A stretch of 27,545 nucleotides of DNA from a virus: the IMG/VR virus record IMGVR_UViG_3300045996_000667, positions 1-27,545 of that record. One strand, given 5' to 3'. Of the stretch, positions 6,707 to 12,159 are shown one piece after another. The position numbers were made by a program, and so were the translations under genes. Every line of letters starts with the position of its first letter. Within the stretch, counting starts at the first letter, position 1. Below the pieces are notes generated by a model. That model had not been told where the DNA came from. It ran no database searches and saw only the letters and a program-made list of their open reading frames with translations.

Positions 6707-6903
6707 TACCGCCCACCATCGAGCTGGCGATGTGTGGATGTAGCAGTCCCAGCAAGCCTGCCGAGTGTGTGCCAGTCAGGCAAGAGATGGTATGGTTCTG
6801 GAGGGCGACGTGCAAGAGCTGCGGCTGGGAGTACGACTGCCAGCCCGGTGGCGGCTACGCACAAAGGCTGGCTAGAGATGGATACATCCTCCCTAACGAC
6901 TGA
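6676..6903 (+). CDS. EFF-tag zinc-ribbon protein 20 (EFW variant)
   Basis: 75 residues. Tag AKEFWDSL (3-10). CGC (20-22), Cys31 and CKSCG (46-50). Aromatic MVWFW precedes the second knuckle. Its stop TGA lies in the Thr-Glu tag codons of the next gene. Confidence 0.78.
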   Translation: MDAKEFWDSLIPPTIELAMCGCSSPSKPAECVPVRQEMVWFWRATCKSCGWEYDCQPGGGYAQRLARDGYILPND

Positions 6904-7183
6904 AGAATTCTTCGAAGCTGTAGGTGTTGTCAGGTGCATAGCCTGCAGTCAGTTCACCAATAACGGCAAAAGCATGTGCTACGGCTGCTTTATTCCCTTT
7001 ATGCCCTACGAGCGGCTGTTAGAGCTGAAAGAGCGACGAGATGCCTCTTTCTATGCGGCCCCTGACCTCCGATACCGATACTTTCCAGTGCCGTCGACAG
7101 ACCCAACGCCGGCGCGCCCAGAAGCTGACGGACTCGAGAACGCGAGCACGGAACACCCCACCGCATCAGGCGGCCATGATTGA
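6878..7183 (+). CDS. EFF-tag zinc protein 21 with antisense-overlapping tail
   Basis: 101 residues. Tag TEEFFEAV (8-15), CIAC (20-23), CYGC (34-37). About the last 60 residues (Pro/Ala/Glu-rich, no cysteines) are encoded opposite the 3' end of the minus-strand methyltransferase. The family-like core ends about where the overlap begins, so the tail is probably read-through created when the methyltransferase cassette arrived and replaced the original 3' end. Confidence 0.65.
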   Translation: MDTSSLTTEEFFEAVGVVRCIACSQFTNNGKSMCYGCFIPFMPYERLLELKERRDASFYAAPDLRYRYFPVPSTDPTPARPEADGLENASTEHPTASGGHD

Positions 7184-7727
7184 CAGCGTACCTAATGTTC
7201 ACCAGAGGGAAATGACGGCCCAGCAACTCTCGCAGCTGCTCGGTCCTGTAATGCCTCTTATGGTCATGGTAGGGACGTGTCAGGAAATCACCGTTTGGCG
7301 TCGTCATCAGGAACCTGCCGCCAGGCCTCAGCACGCGGGCGACATTCGCCACGAAGGCCTCGTCAGCCTCCACGTGCTCCAACACCTCCACCGCCACCAC
7401 CACGTCGAACGACCGCGCCGGCAGCCGCGTATCGGTCATGTCGTCAATGACGTAGTCGTAGACGTTCGTTCTGGAGGCGATGACCTGCCGACGAATGGCC
7501 TCCGTCGCCCCAAGGTCCAGCCGCTCCTGCAGCTCGGACTGGCGAGGAATGTCGGAGATGATCACCCGACTGCGCAGGCCGATGGTATACTGGCTGCGGC
7601 GACCGCCGACGTCCAGGATTCGCAGAGGGCCGTCTGCCTCCATCTCTCGCAGCATCCTCGAAACACGCCAGTACAGCGGGTGCTCGACAGGGCGAACCAC
7701 ACGGCGCAACGTCTCGTATCGCGTCAT
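6999..7727 (-). CDS. Class I SAM-dependent methyltransferase
   Basis: 242 residues. Motif I is LRILDVGGRRSQYT (about 35-48), a glycine loop that binds S-adenosylmethionine; later FDVVVAVEVLEHV and LRPGGRFLMTTPNGDF match motifs IV-VI of the Methyltransf_11/25 type, and HDHKRHYR resembles small-molecule or lipid methyltransferases. The substrate is unknown; no DNA-methyltransferase DPPY-type motif is seen. It is the only non-integrase minus-strand gene, is G+C-richer than the array and overlaps its convergent neighbour by 185 bases, so it looks like a recent insertion. Confidence 0.85.
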   Translation of the reverse strand: MTRYETLRRVVRPVEHPLYWRVSRMLREMEADGPLRILDVGGRRSQYTIGLRSRVIISDIPRQSELQERLDLGATEAIRRQVIASRTNVYDYVIDDMTDTRLPARSFDVVVAVEVLEHVEADEAFVANVARVLRPGGRFLMTTPNGDFLTRPYHDHKRHYRTEQLRELLGRHFPLVNIRYAVNHGRLMRWGVPCSRSRVRQLLGAPALGLSTALESIGIGGQGPHRKRHLVALSALTAARRA

Positions 7728-7784
7728 AGCTCTAGCATATGCCGATTTTGGCTACCTGACAACACTTACTAGTGTATTCCTTTC

Positions 7785-8021
7785 ATGTCAACATCTGAGG
7801 AGTTCTTTCACGCGCTCGCTCCGTCCGTTATAGGTGCGCACGACGCCTGTCAGGGCAGCTTCGAACATCGCGTGTTCTGGATTATCGACACTGTCAGCTA
7901 TCATGACGTCAGGGATGGACAAGCCATGCTGACCTGCAGCAATTGTGGCCAGCAGGTATGGGCCGCCAAGGCTTGGATCAACGATAAGCTGGACCGAACA
8001 ACGCGACATGACCAATTCTGA
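7785..8021 (+). CDS. EFF-tag zinc-ribbon protein 22 (GAH subfamily)
   Basis: 78 residues. Tag SEEFFHAL (4-11), GAHDAC (His19, Cys22), CSNCG (51-55). Shares W-x2-D-x-x-SY-x2-V and the K-x4-D-x-L ending with the gene at 5641. First gene after the methyltransferase, with a 57-base divergent gap that must hold any promoter; a small ACACT-tact-AGTGT dyad lies there. Confidence 0.82.
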   Translation: MSTSEEFFHALAPSVIGAHDACQGSFEHRVFWIIDTVSYHDVRDGQAMLTCSNCGQQVWAAKAWINDKLDRTTRHDQF

Positions 8022-8211
8022 GGAGTTCTTCCAGGCCCTGACACCGACTACTATGGCTGTCTGCGATAACGACCGCTCGTGCGGCACCACCTTGCACGCC
8101 TGCACGCCACTTCCCGATTCCTTTTGGGAGGCTAGGTGCCTAAAATGCGGGGCTATGTGGGTCAGCAGCCTTGTCATTCATGAGGCGCTCCTAGAGGAGG
8201 GCAAGATTTGA
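8008..8211 (+). CDS. EFF-tag zinc-ribbon protein 23
   Basis: 67 residues. Tag SEEFFQAL (4-11); first cysteines CDNDRSC (19-25, Cx5C), second CLKCG (44-48). The upstream stop is inside the tag codons; its own stop overlaps the TTG of the next gene. Confidence 0.8.
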   Translation: MTNSEEFFQALTPTTMAVCDNDRSCGTTLHACTPLPDSFWEARCLKCGAMWVSSLVIHEALLEEGKI

Positions 8212-8381
8212 CAAAATCTGAGGAATTCTTTCAGGCGCTCACAGGCCCGGTAGTCGAAGCATCATGCCACCACTGCCAGGTTAACAGAATGTTCGTTTGC
8301 ACACATGTTCTAGGACCGCAATGGGAAGCGACCTGCCAAGTGTGCGGTAACGTTATCGCCTTCAGTGTTACTGATGACTAA
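8208..8381 (+). CDS. EFF-tag zinc-ribbon protein 24 (recent triplet, copy 1)
   Basis: 57 residues from TTG. Tag SEEFFQAL (4-11), then TGPVVEA, CHHC (20-23), FVCTHV, W-x-ATCQVCGNV (43-49). Nearly the same plan as the gene at 8589, showing recent duplication; the tail after the second knuckle is shorter. It ends GATGACTAA, the same bases that end the gene at 8468. Confidence 0.8.
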   Translation: MTKSEEFFQALTGPVVEASCHHCQVNRMFVCTHVLGPQWEATCQVCGNVIAFSVTDD

Positions 8382-8400
8382 ATCTGAGGAATTCTTTCAG
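8373..8400 (+). repeat. Direct repeat at duplicated tag junction
   Basis: GATGACTAAATCTGAGGAATTCTTYCAG occurs here and again at 8588-8615, with one base difference. It spans the end of one cassette and the tag of the next and marks the likely crossover DNA of the triplication. Confidence 0.7.
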
Positions 8401-8463
8401 GCGATCACAGGTCCAGTAGTCGAGGCTCACTGCACCGGCTGCCTGCCACGCAGAAGGGATTGA
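8374..8463 (+). pseudogene. Truncated EFF-tag gene (recent triplet, copy 2)
   Basis: 29 codons. Tag SEEFFQAI, TGPVVEAHC and CTGC match the flanking copies closely, then the frame runs into LPRRRD and a stop. The second half of the ribbon is missing, replaced by an unrelated small frame. Probably a broken copy, though a 29-residue tag-only peptide could still be made and could compete with full members. Confidence 0.65.
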
Positions 8464-8467
8464 GCGA

Positions 8468-8596
8468 ATGACTGAATGCGAGCCGGGATACCACGAATGG
8501 GAGTCCGGCGCCGGGTGGGGGACCATCATCGGCGTCAGTCGCTGTAAGCGTTGCGGTCGAGTGTCCCGCGCGTCTGATTTCTCCGGCGATGACTAA
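8468..8596 (+). CDS. Small zinc-ribbon fragment without tag
   Basis: 42 residues. HEW plus SRCKRCGR gives Cys4, His9 and a CxxCG pair, a ribbon-like set, but no EFF tag. It sits where the second half of the truncated copy should be and ends GATGACTAA like the first copy, so it came in as the body of another cassette. It may be an independent gene. Confidence 0.5.
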   Translation: MTECEPGYHEWESGAGWGTIIGVSRCKRCGRVSRASDFSGDD

Positions 8597-8789
8597 ATCT
8601 GAGGAATTCTTCCAGTCGCTAACAGGCCCAGTAGTCGTGGCGCACTGCATCGTCTGCGTCCAGATCGTCAAGTTCGTTTGCACACATGTGCAAGGCTCCA
8701 CATGGAGTGCTACCTGCCAGGACTGCGGCAACGTTTGGGAAAGCTTCTTCACAATCGAGCGTAAATTGATAAAGTCAGGTCAGATTTGA
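8589..8789 (+). CDS. EFF-tag zinc-ribbon protein 26 (recent triplet, copy 3; array end)
   Basis: 66 residues. Tag SEEFFQSL (4-11), CIVC (20-23), FVCTHV, CQDCG (43-47), then a basic/aromatic tail ending GQI. Last gene of the array. Closest relative is the gene at 8208. Confidence 0.82.
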   Translation: MTKSEEFFQSLTGPVVVAHCIVCVQIVKFVCTHVQGSTWSATCQDCGNVWESFFTIERKLIKSGQI

Positions 8790-9120
8790 CCACTTTGTCA
8801 AGCACTTTTTGCCCGACCAGTTCGCAACTTGCCAGTTGGCCAGCCCCATACTCCACTTCGCACCCCAAAATCAACATAAAAATGGCCATTTTAGCCATTT
8901 CACCCCGATTTTTCCCATATTTCAAGCCTCTCGTAACATTCCCATATAATTTTACAGGTCGATCGCACTAGGGAAACCGCCTGCCCTTACCCGGCCTCGA
9001 GGTCGATGGCTGCCGTCGGGCTCCCTTACTATTTCGCCGGCTACTTACCTTTGTATAGTTACTCACAGCTGGTGAGTGCCAGGCCTTTTGGTTAGTGCGG
9101 ACTAGCATAGGCTGATAGTG

Positions 9121-9138
9121 CTTGTCAAATTTGACAAG
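9121..9138. promoter_or_regulatory. 18-bp perfect palindrome
   Basis: CTTGTCAAATTTGACAAG is its own reverse complement over all 18 bases. It lies about 70 bases before the putative promoter of the 9244 gene, a likely binding site for a dimeric regulator distinct from that of the ACACAA dyad. Confidence 0.6.
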
Positions 9139-9167
9139 GTATAGCCTGTTATGCTTGGCCACCTAAT

Positions 9168-9184
9168 ACACAAGTCTTTTGTGT
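9168..9184. promoter_or_regulatory. Operator-like dyad ACACAA-N5-TTGTGT (copy 2)
   Basis: The inverted repeat extends to ATACACAA/TTGTGTAT (9166-9186). It matches the site at 11606 at 18 of 22 positions and lies 24 bases before the -35 hexamer of the next promoter. Confidence 0.6.
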
Positions 9185-9207
9185 ATGGGCAGAGCCTAGG
9201 CAGGGTA

Positions 9208-9237
9208 TTGACATAGAAGGAATACAGGCTGTAGGCT
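9208..9237 (+). promoter_or_regulatory. Putative sigma-70-type promoter
   Basis: A perfect TTGACA (9208-9213) is followed after 18 bases by TAGGCT (9232-9237), a poor -10. The start codon follows within ten bases, so the transcript would be leaderless or nearly so. The -10 match is weak. Confidence 0.4.
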
Positions 9238-9243
9238 TGTCGC

Positions 9244-9396
9244 ATGGTTACTTGGTTTGGTTCTGACGCGGTCGGTTTGGCGCTTGCGGCGCTTGGCTAT
9301 GACCGCTTGCGTTCTGTTAGCACCCTGTCTGCTGCTGAGCGTCTAGCATTCGATGCCGTTCTGGATGCCGCTATCAGGGTGCTCAATGTCCGCTAG
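9244..9396 (+). CDS. Small hypothetical protein
   Basis: 50 residues with ATG. Starts MVTWFGSDAVGLALAALGY and continues as an Ala/Leu-rich helix with RLRS and AAERLAFDAVLDAA. Probably a small helical protein. First gene after the promoter region; the next gene overlaps its 3' end by 11 bases. Confidence 0.6.
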   Translation: MVTWFGSDAVGLALAALGYDRLRSVSTLSAAERLAFDAVLDAAIRVLNVR

Positions 9397-9637
9397 GTCT
9401 GAGCGTAGACGGTTGCGCGCCATGGTTCACCGTTCCCTAGTGTCCAGCCACTACCGCAGTGCTAGCACTCAGCCCGATACCTCGGCGCGCGCCACCTACA
9501 TGGCAGAGTCTATCGTCCGTTCCTATGCTCTGACCGTCGTATCTCGCAAGGCTAGCGCTGACAGTTCCGTTAGCAAGGCTAGTCCGTATCTGTCTCACGT
9601 TTGCGCCACCTACGGCGCATACATTCAACAGGAGTAG
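9386..9637 (+). CDS. Small basic hypothetical protein
   Basis: 83 residues from the ATG overlapping the upstream gene. The N-terminus is strongly basic (SERRRLRAMVHR), the rest Ser/Ala-rich with YMAESIVRSYALTVVSRKAS. It may bind nucleic acid. Function unknown. Confidence 0.65.
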   Translation: MSARSERRRLRAMVHRSLVSSHYRSASTQPDTSARATYMAESIVRSYALTVVSRKASADSSVSKASPYLSHVCATYGAYIQQE

Positions 9638-9640
9638 ATC

Positions 9641-9979
9641 ATGCGTAACACTACCTCTAGCCGTCTTGTGTCACGTGGCAAGGTTCGCAAGGTGGCTCAG
9701 CCTGCCGTCCCTGCCGTTGATCCTGCCGTTCTGGCCGCACTCGGCAATCCTGCCGTTCTGGCAGGGCTGATACAGGCTCTGCAAGGTGGCAAGGTGGCTC
9801 AGCCTGCCGTCCCTGTCCAGCCTGCTACGCTCAGCCTGCCGATCAATGGCAAGCCTGTTTCCCTGTCAGTTGACGGGCGCAAGGCAGACGGGAGCGTCCG
9901 GCGATACAAGGGATCCGTTATCACTTCGATCAACGGTGCTCAGTTCACGGTCTACCTCAGCGCATACGCTCAGAAGTAG
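9641..9979 (+). CDS. Basic Pro/Ala-linker protein, paralogue of the 11724 product
   Basis: 112 residues with ribosome site CAGGAG. Basic N-terminus (1-17), an Ala/Pro/Val segment containing KVAQPAVP twice (17-24 and 51-58; a 25-bp direct DNA repeat at 9689 and 9791), then a beta-rich C-terminal domain (62-112) ending FTVYLSAYAQK. Spacing and ending match the gene at 11724 (L-x-L...TL-x-F...G-x4-V...F-x3-Y-x-K). An abundant DNA- or virion-associated protein is possible. Confidence 0.72.
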   Translation: MRNTTSSRLVSRGKVRKVAQPAVPAVDPAVLAALGNPAVLAGLIQALQGGKVAQPAVPVQPATLSLPINGKPVSLSVDGRKADGSVRRYKGSVITSINGAQFTVYLSAYAQK

Positions 9980-9995
9980 TCGGCAGGCACTAGCA

Positions 9996-10023
9996 GACTA
10001 GCAGGGTATCGGCCCTGCTAGTC
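9996..10023 (+). terminator. Strong hairpin after the 9641 gene
   Basis: GACTAGCAGGG pairs perfectly with CCCTGCTAGTC (11 bp) around a 6-base loop, 17 bases past the stop codon. No U-tract follows, so it may be a processing or stability element, or the first helix of the structured region, rather than a true terminator. Confidence 0.5.
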
Positions 10024-11013
10024 TCTAGCAGAGCCTATCACGGCATGCGCCTTGATCGGTTCTGTTAGAGACTACCAAGTCTCTAGCTCTTTACATACCG
10101 CGTAACAGCGCTGTAGGTTCGGGCGATTCGCCCACTATGGCCAACAATGCGGACTAGACTCAGGTGGCAGACAGTGACGCTATTGTCACTGCCGATACCG
10201 CTAGAGAAGCAAAAGACCGTAGAGTCTAACGTAGGCACGGCGAGTGCAATCACATAGACCACGGCGAGTGCATTAAGACCACGTCGCGCAGTGAAGCGCT
10301 TTAGGTGGCATGCACGGTAGCATCCTAGCAATTGCCCAGCAGATTGCGGTTTTAGCGTGTTTAGCCGTTCGTTAGTGGCCTAGCATGCCGTGACAGTAAT
10401 ACGTCCTAGGACGTCCCGCTAATCGTGCCGCATAGGTTATCCGTTGGCGGTATCTGCCGACTAAGTAGCATCCTGCCTGCCTGCCTTTAATGGCCACCTG
10501 AGTCTAGTCTGTATTGGCGCGAATGACAGTGTATGGTCGTCCCTGCTAGCACGTGGCAACGTCTAGCAGGCACCGTTAGTGCTGTTACTGTGCTGGCATA
10601 GCCTGAAAGACTACAGGCTAGCACTCAGGCAGGGTAAGCACTAGCACGCTATACGCCTACAGGACTGTCTAATACTGCCATTCCAATAGAGGGGATAGAT
10701 CCGACTAACCTGTAACGGACCTATCGCCGGCCCCACCACAACCAGGCCTGCCCCGCGACTTCATCAGTCGACCGAAGTGGACCAAGGGAGTAGTGTGTGC
10801 CGACGTATGCCCCTAGCCGGATGCAATATATCCTGCCCAACCGCGCATAGGATGCGAGCCTTCCATAGGCCATGATCCCTATACGCGCCTAGCCCCTGCC
10901 TTCTAACCGCTAGGCTTGCAGGACAATCTGGCGTCAACCATGCACGTTCAATAGTAGGTGGTTGACAAAGGCAGCGGGTTTAACCTCGAGTTAAACCGGC
11001 GAGCTGCGGGAAG

Positions 11014-11103
11014 TAGAGAGGGAGGAAACGGGACCGAAACAGCCCAAGCGGGGCATGGCTTAACCATGCCTGTCAAGTAAGCTGCTAGTAGGTCCCCTCT
11101 CTA
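11014..11103 (+). ncRNA. Nested four-helix RNA element
   Basis: The closing stem TAGAGAGGG/CCCTCTCTA (9 bp, 11014-11022 with 11095-11103) encloses GACC/GGTC (11032-11035 with 11091-11094), CAGC/GCTG (11040-11043 with 11081-11084) and a terminal hairpin GGCATGG-cttaa-CCATGCC (11052-11070). All helices nest in order. It lies about 90 bases before the ribosome site of the 11196 gene, so a leader or regulatory role is possible. Confidence 0.5.
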
Positions 11104-11195
11104 TAGAACGGGTCTGCTATACCTGGCCAAACCGCTGAAAGGCTAGGGAACCGCTCTATAGGGAGCATCTTAACCGCCCTAACTGGAGGAAACCA

Positions 11196-11324
11196 ATGTC
11201 TATCAAGACCTATGAGTGCCCAACCTGCCACGCCTTCGAGTTCAACTACATCCGCCCGCACTACTGCAGCAACTGCGGCCGCAAGGGCAAGCTGCGCCGC
11301 ATCATCGGCTGGTTCATCGGCTAG
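11196..11324 (+). CDS. Tiny zinc-ribbon protein without tag
   Basis: 42 residues with an excellent GGAGG ribosome site. CPTC (9-12) and CSNCG (26-30), then a basic GRKGKLRRIIGWFIG tail that could lie along a membrane or bind nucleic acid. This is the bare ribbon plan of the EFF proteins without the N-terminal tag. Confidence 0.7.
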   Translation: MSIKTYECPTCHAFEFNYIRPHYCSNCGRKGKLRRIIGWFIG

Positions 11325-11327
11325 GCC

Positions 11328-11441
11328 ATGCTGAGACTGTTCGCCTACGCATCCTGGGCTGCCGTGATGGCGCTGTTCGTCTACATCACAGTAGTCCCTA
11401 TCCTTAACCACGTTGTCACTGTTCTGGGGAACCTGCGATAA
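11328..11441 (+). CDS. Tiny single-span membrane protein
   Basis: 37 residues, almost entirely one hydrophobic helix (about 3-32), starting three bases after the preceding stop. Its last base is shared with the next start codon (TAATG). Function unknown; size and topology suit a phage membrane effector. Confidence 0.6.
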   Translation: MLRLFAYASWAAVMALFVYITVVPILNHVVTVLGNLR

Positions 11442-11593
11442 TGCTGACACTGCTGCTCGTCCTTGCCCGTAACGACGTCGTCCGACTGGCCAGCCCCGAG
11501 ACGCAGTGGTGGCTGTTAGGGCTGGTCGCAATCGAGCTGTTCACCGAAATCGTCGGCTACGCCCATTGGGTCGAATATCGGCTCAACCGCTAG
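11441..11593 (+). CDS. Small membrane protein
   Basis: 50 residues. A short hydrophobic start (MLTLLLVLA), a polar middle, then a second hydrophobic stretch (about 22-37) and a basic end. Coupled by TAATG to the membrane gene before it. A holin/spanin-like pair is one possibility, without direct support. Confidence 0.58.
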   Translation: MLTLLLVLARNDVVRLASPETQWWLLGLVAIELFTEIVGYAHWVEYRLNR

Positions 11594-11605
11594 CATCCAA
11601 GTAAT

Positions 11606-11622
11606 ACACAAGCATTTTGTGA
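11606..11622. promoter_or_regulatory. Operator-like dyad ACACAA-N5-TTGTGA (copy 3)
   Basis: Matches copy 2 at 18 of 22 surrounding positions and lies about 100 bases before the 11724 gene, the paralogue of the gene downstream of copy 2. Right half-site has one change (A for T). Confidence 0.55.
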
Positions 11623-11723
11623 ACGCTGCTGTGTGGGTCATGGCTGTCATGACCTACGCAAGAGCGCTCGTAAGACTGCGAGTGCCTACTAGGCAATACC
11701 GCCTAGCCGGACAGGAGGACACT

Positions 11724-12146
11724 ATGTTCGCCAACACCACCGCCGCCACCCGCGCCCGCAAGCAGGCTTTCATCGCCAAGGTTGCCGCCCGCAAGCAGGC
11801 CAAGACCGCCAACCGCCACACCACGCGCACCGCGAGCCGCAAGGCCCAGCCCGCCACCGCCGCGCCCGCCGTCAACCCGCAGGCTGCGTTCATCCAGGCC
11901 CTCGCCGCCGCGCTCGGCCAGACCCCCATGGCCGCTGCCCTGCTCAAGGCCAACGGCGGCACCAACGTCGGCACCGTGGGCAACCCGACGCCGCAGCTCA
12001 ACACCGCGCCCATCACCCTGAACCTCGGTGACCTCGGCACCCACACGCTGACCTTCGCCCGCGAGTCCAAGGGCCACAAGGCCGTCCACGAGCTGGTGCT
12101 GGAGGACGAGAACAGCAAGTTCTTCATCAGCCGCTACTCCAAGTAA
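11724..12146 (+). CDS. Basic Ala/Pro-linker protein, paralogue of the 9641 product
   Basis: 140 residues from the ATG behind ACAGGAGGACACT. The first 42 residues are highly basic and Thr/Ala-rich, followed by an Ala-rich helical segment (47-76), a Gly/Asn/Thr linker and a beta-rich C-terminal domain (95-140) ending FFISRYSK. It parallels the 9641 protein in order and ending. Codons are strongly C-ending, unlike the EFF array, hinting at high expression. Confidence 0.75.
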   Translation: MFANTTAATRARKQAFIAKVAARKQAKTANRHTTRTASRKAQPATAAPAVNPQAAFIQALAAALGQTPMAAALLKANGGTNVGTVGNPTPQLNTAPITLNLGDLGTHTLTFARESKGHKAVHELVLEDENSKFFISRYSK

Positions 12147-12159
12147 CCGCTACCCACAT

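Larger units (their letters stand above)
8790..9243 (+). other. Intergenic regulatory region after the array
   Basis: No credible gene. It contains a weak TTGAC/GTCAA hairpin (8786-8801) followed by five T's that could end array transcription, an AAATGGC/GCCATTT stem (8880-8900) in an A+T-rich stretch, the 18-bp palindrome at 9121, the dyad at 9168 and the promoter at 9208. The central A+T-rich part is unlike the flanking coding DNA. Confidence 0.6.
9980..11195 (+). ncRNA. Candidate large structured non-coding RNA region
   Basis: 1.2 kb with no credible gene on either strand but many perfect stems: 9996-10023 (11 bp), 10066-10085 (8), 10172-10191 (7), 10542-10570 (12 with a bulged C), 10599-10620 (7), 10694-10725 (9 of 10), 10933-10966 (8), 10977-10997 (8), and a nested set at 11014-11103. 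It is rich in CTAG. Such density in a phage resembles giant ornate RNAs (GOLLD, ROOL) in setting only; no family match can be claimed. Alternatives are a replication origin or a protein-binding region. The exact transcript ends are unknown. Confidence 0.45.

Noticed and set aside
186-8789. Tag DNA as a CRISPR-like or purely nucleic-acid repeat
   Set aside because: The repeat interval is about 200 bases, it is always in coding frame, and synonymous changes keep the peptide but not the DNA. The internal GAGGAG was considered as a ribosome site, but no start codon follows at a suitable distance.
186-8789. Homology of the EFF tag to the T4 capsid-targeting sequence
   Set aside because: Only the architecture is alike. 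No L/I-x-E cleavage site is conserved after the tag, and the motif also occurs internally, so homology or processing is not claimed.
8786-8971. 61-codon plus-strand frame after the array
   Set aside because: Low-complexity A+T-rich content, no ribosome site, and overlap with regulatory signals.
10083-10331. 82-codon minus-strand frame in the gene-free region
   Set aside because: No ribosome site, no recognisable domain, and it crosses several perfect hairpins.
11023-11045. Hammerhead or RNase P-like core (GGAAACGGGACCGAAAC)
   Set aside because: CGAAAC is present but no CUGAUGA partner is found; the rest of the RNase P conserved regions are absent.
11085-11531. 148-codon minus-strand frame
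   Set aside because: Antisense to three coupled small genes that have good starts; G+C-driven open frame.
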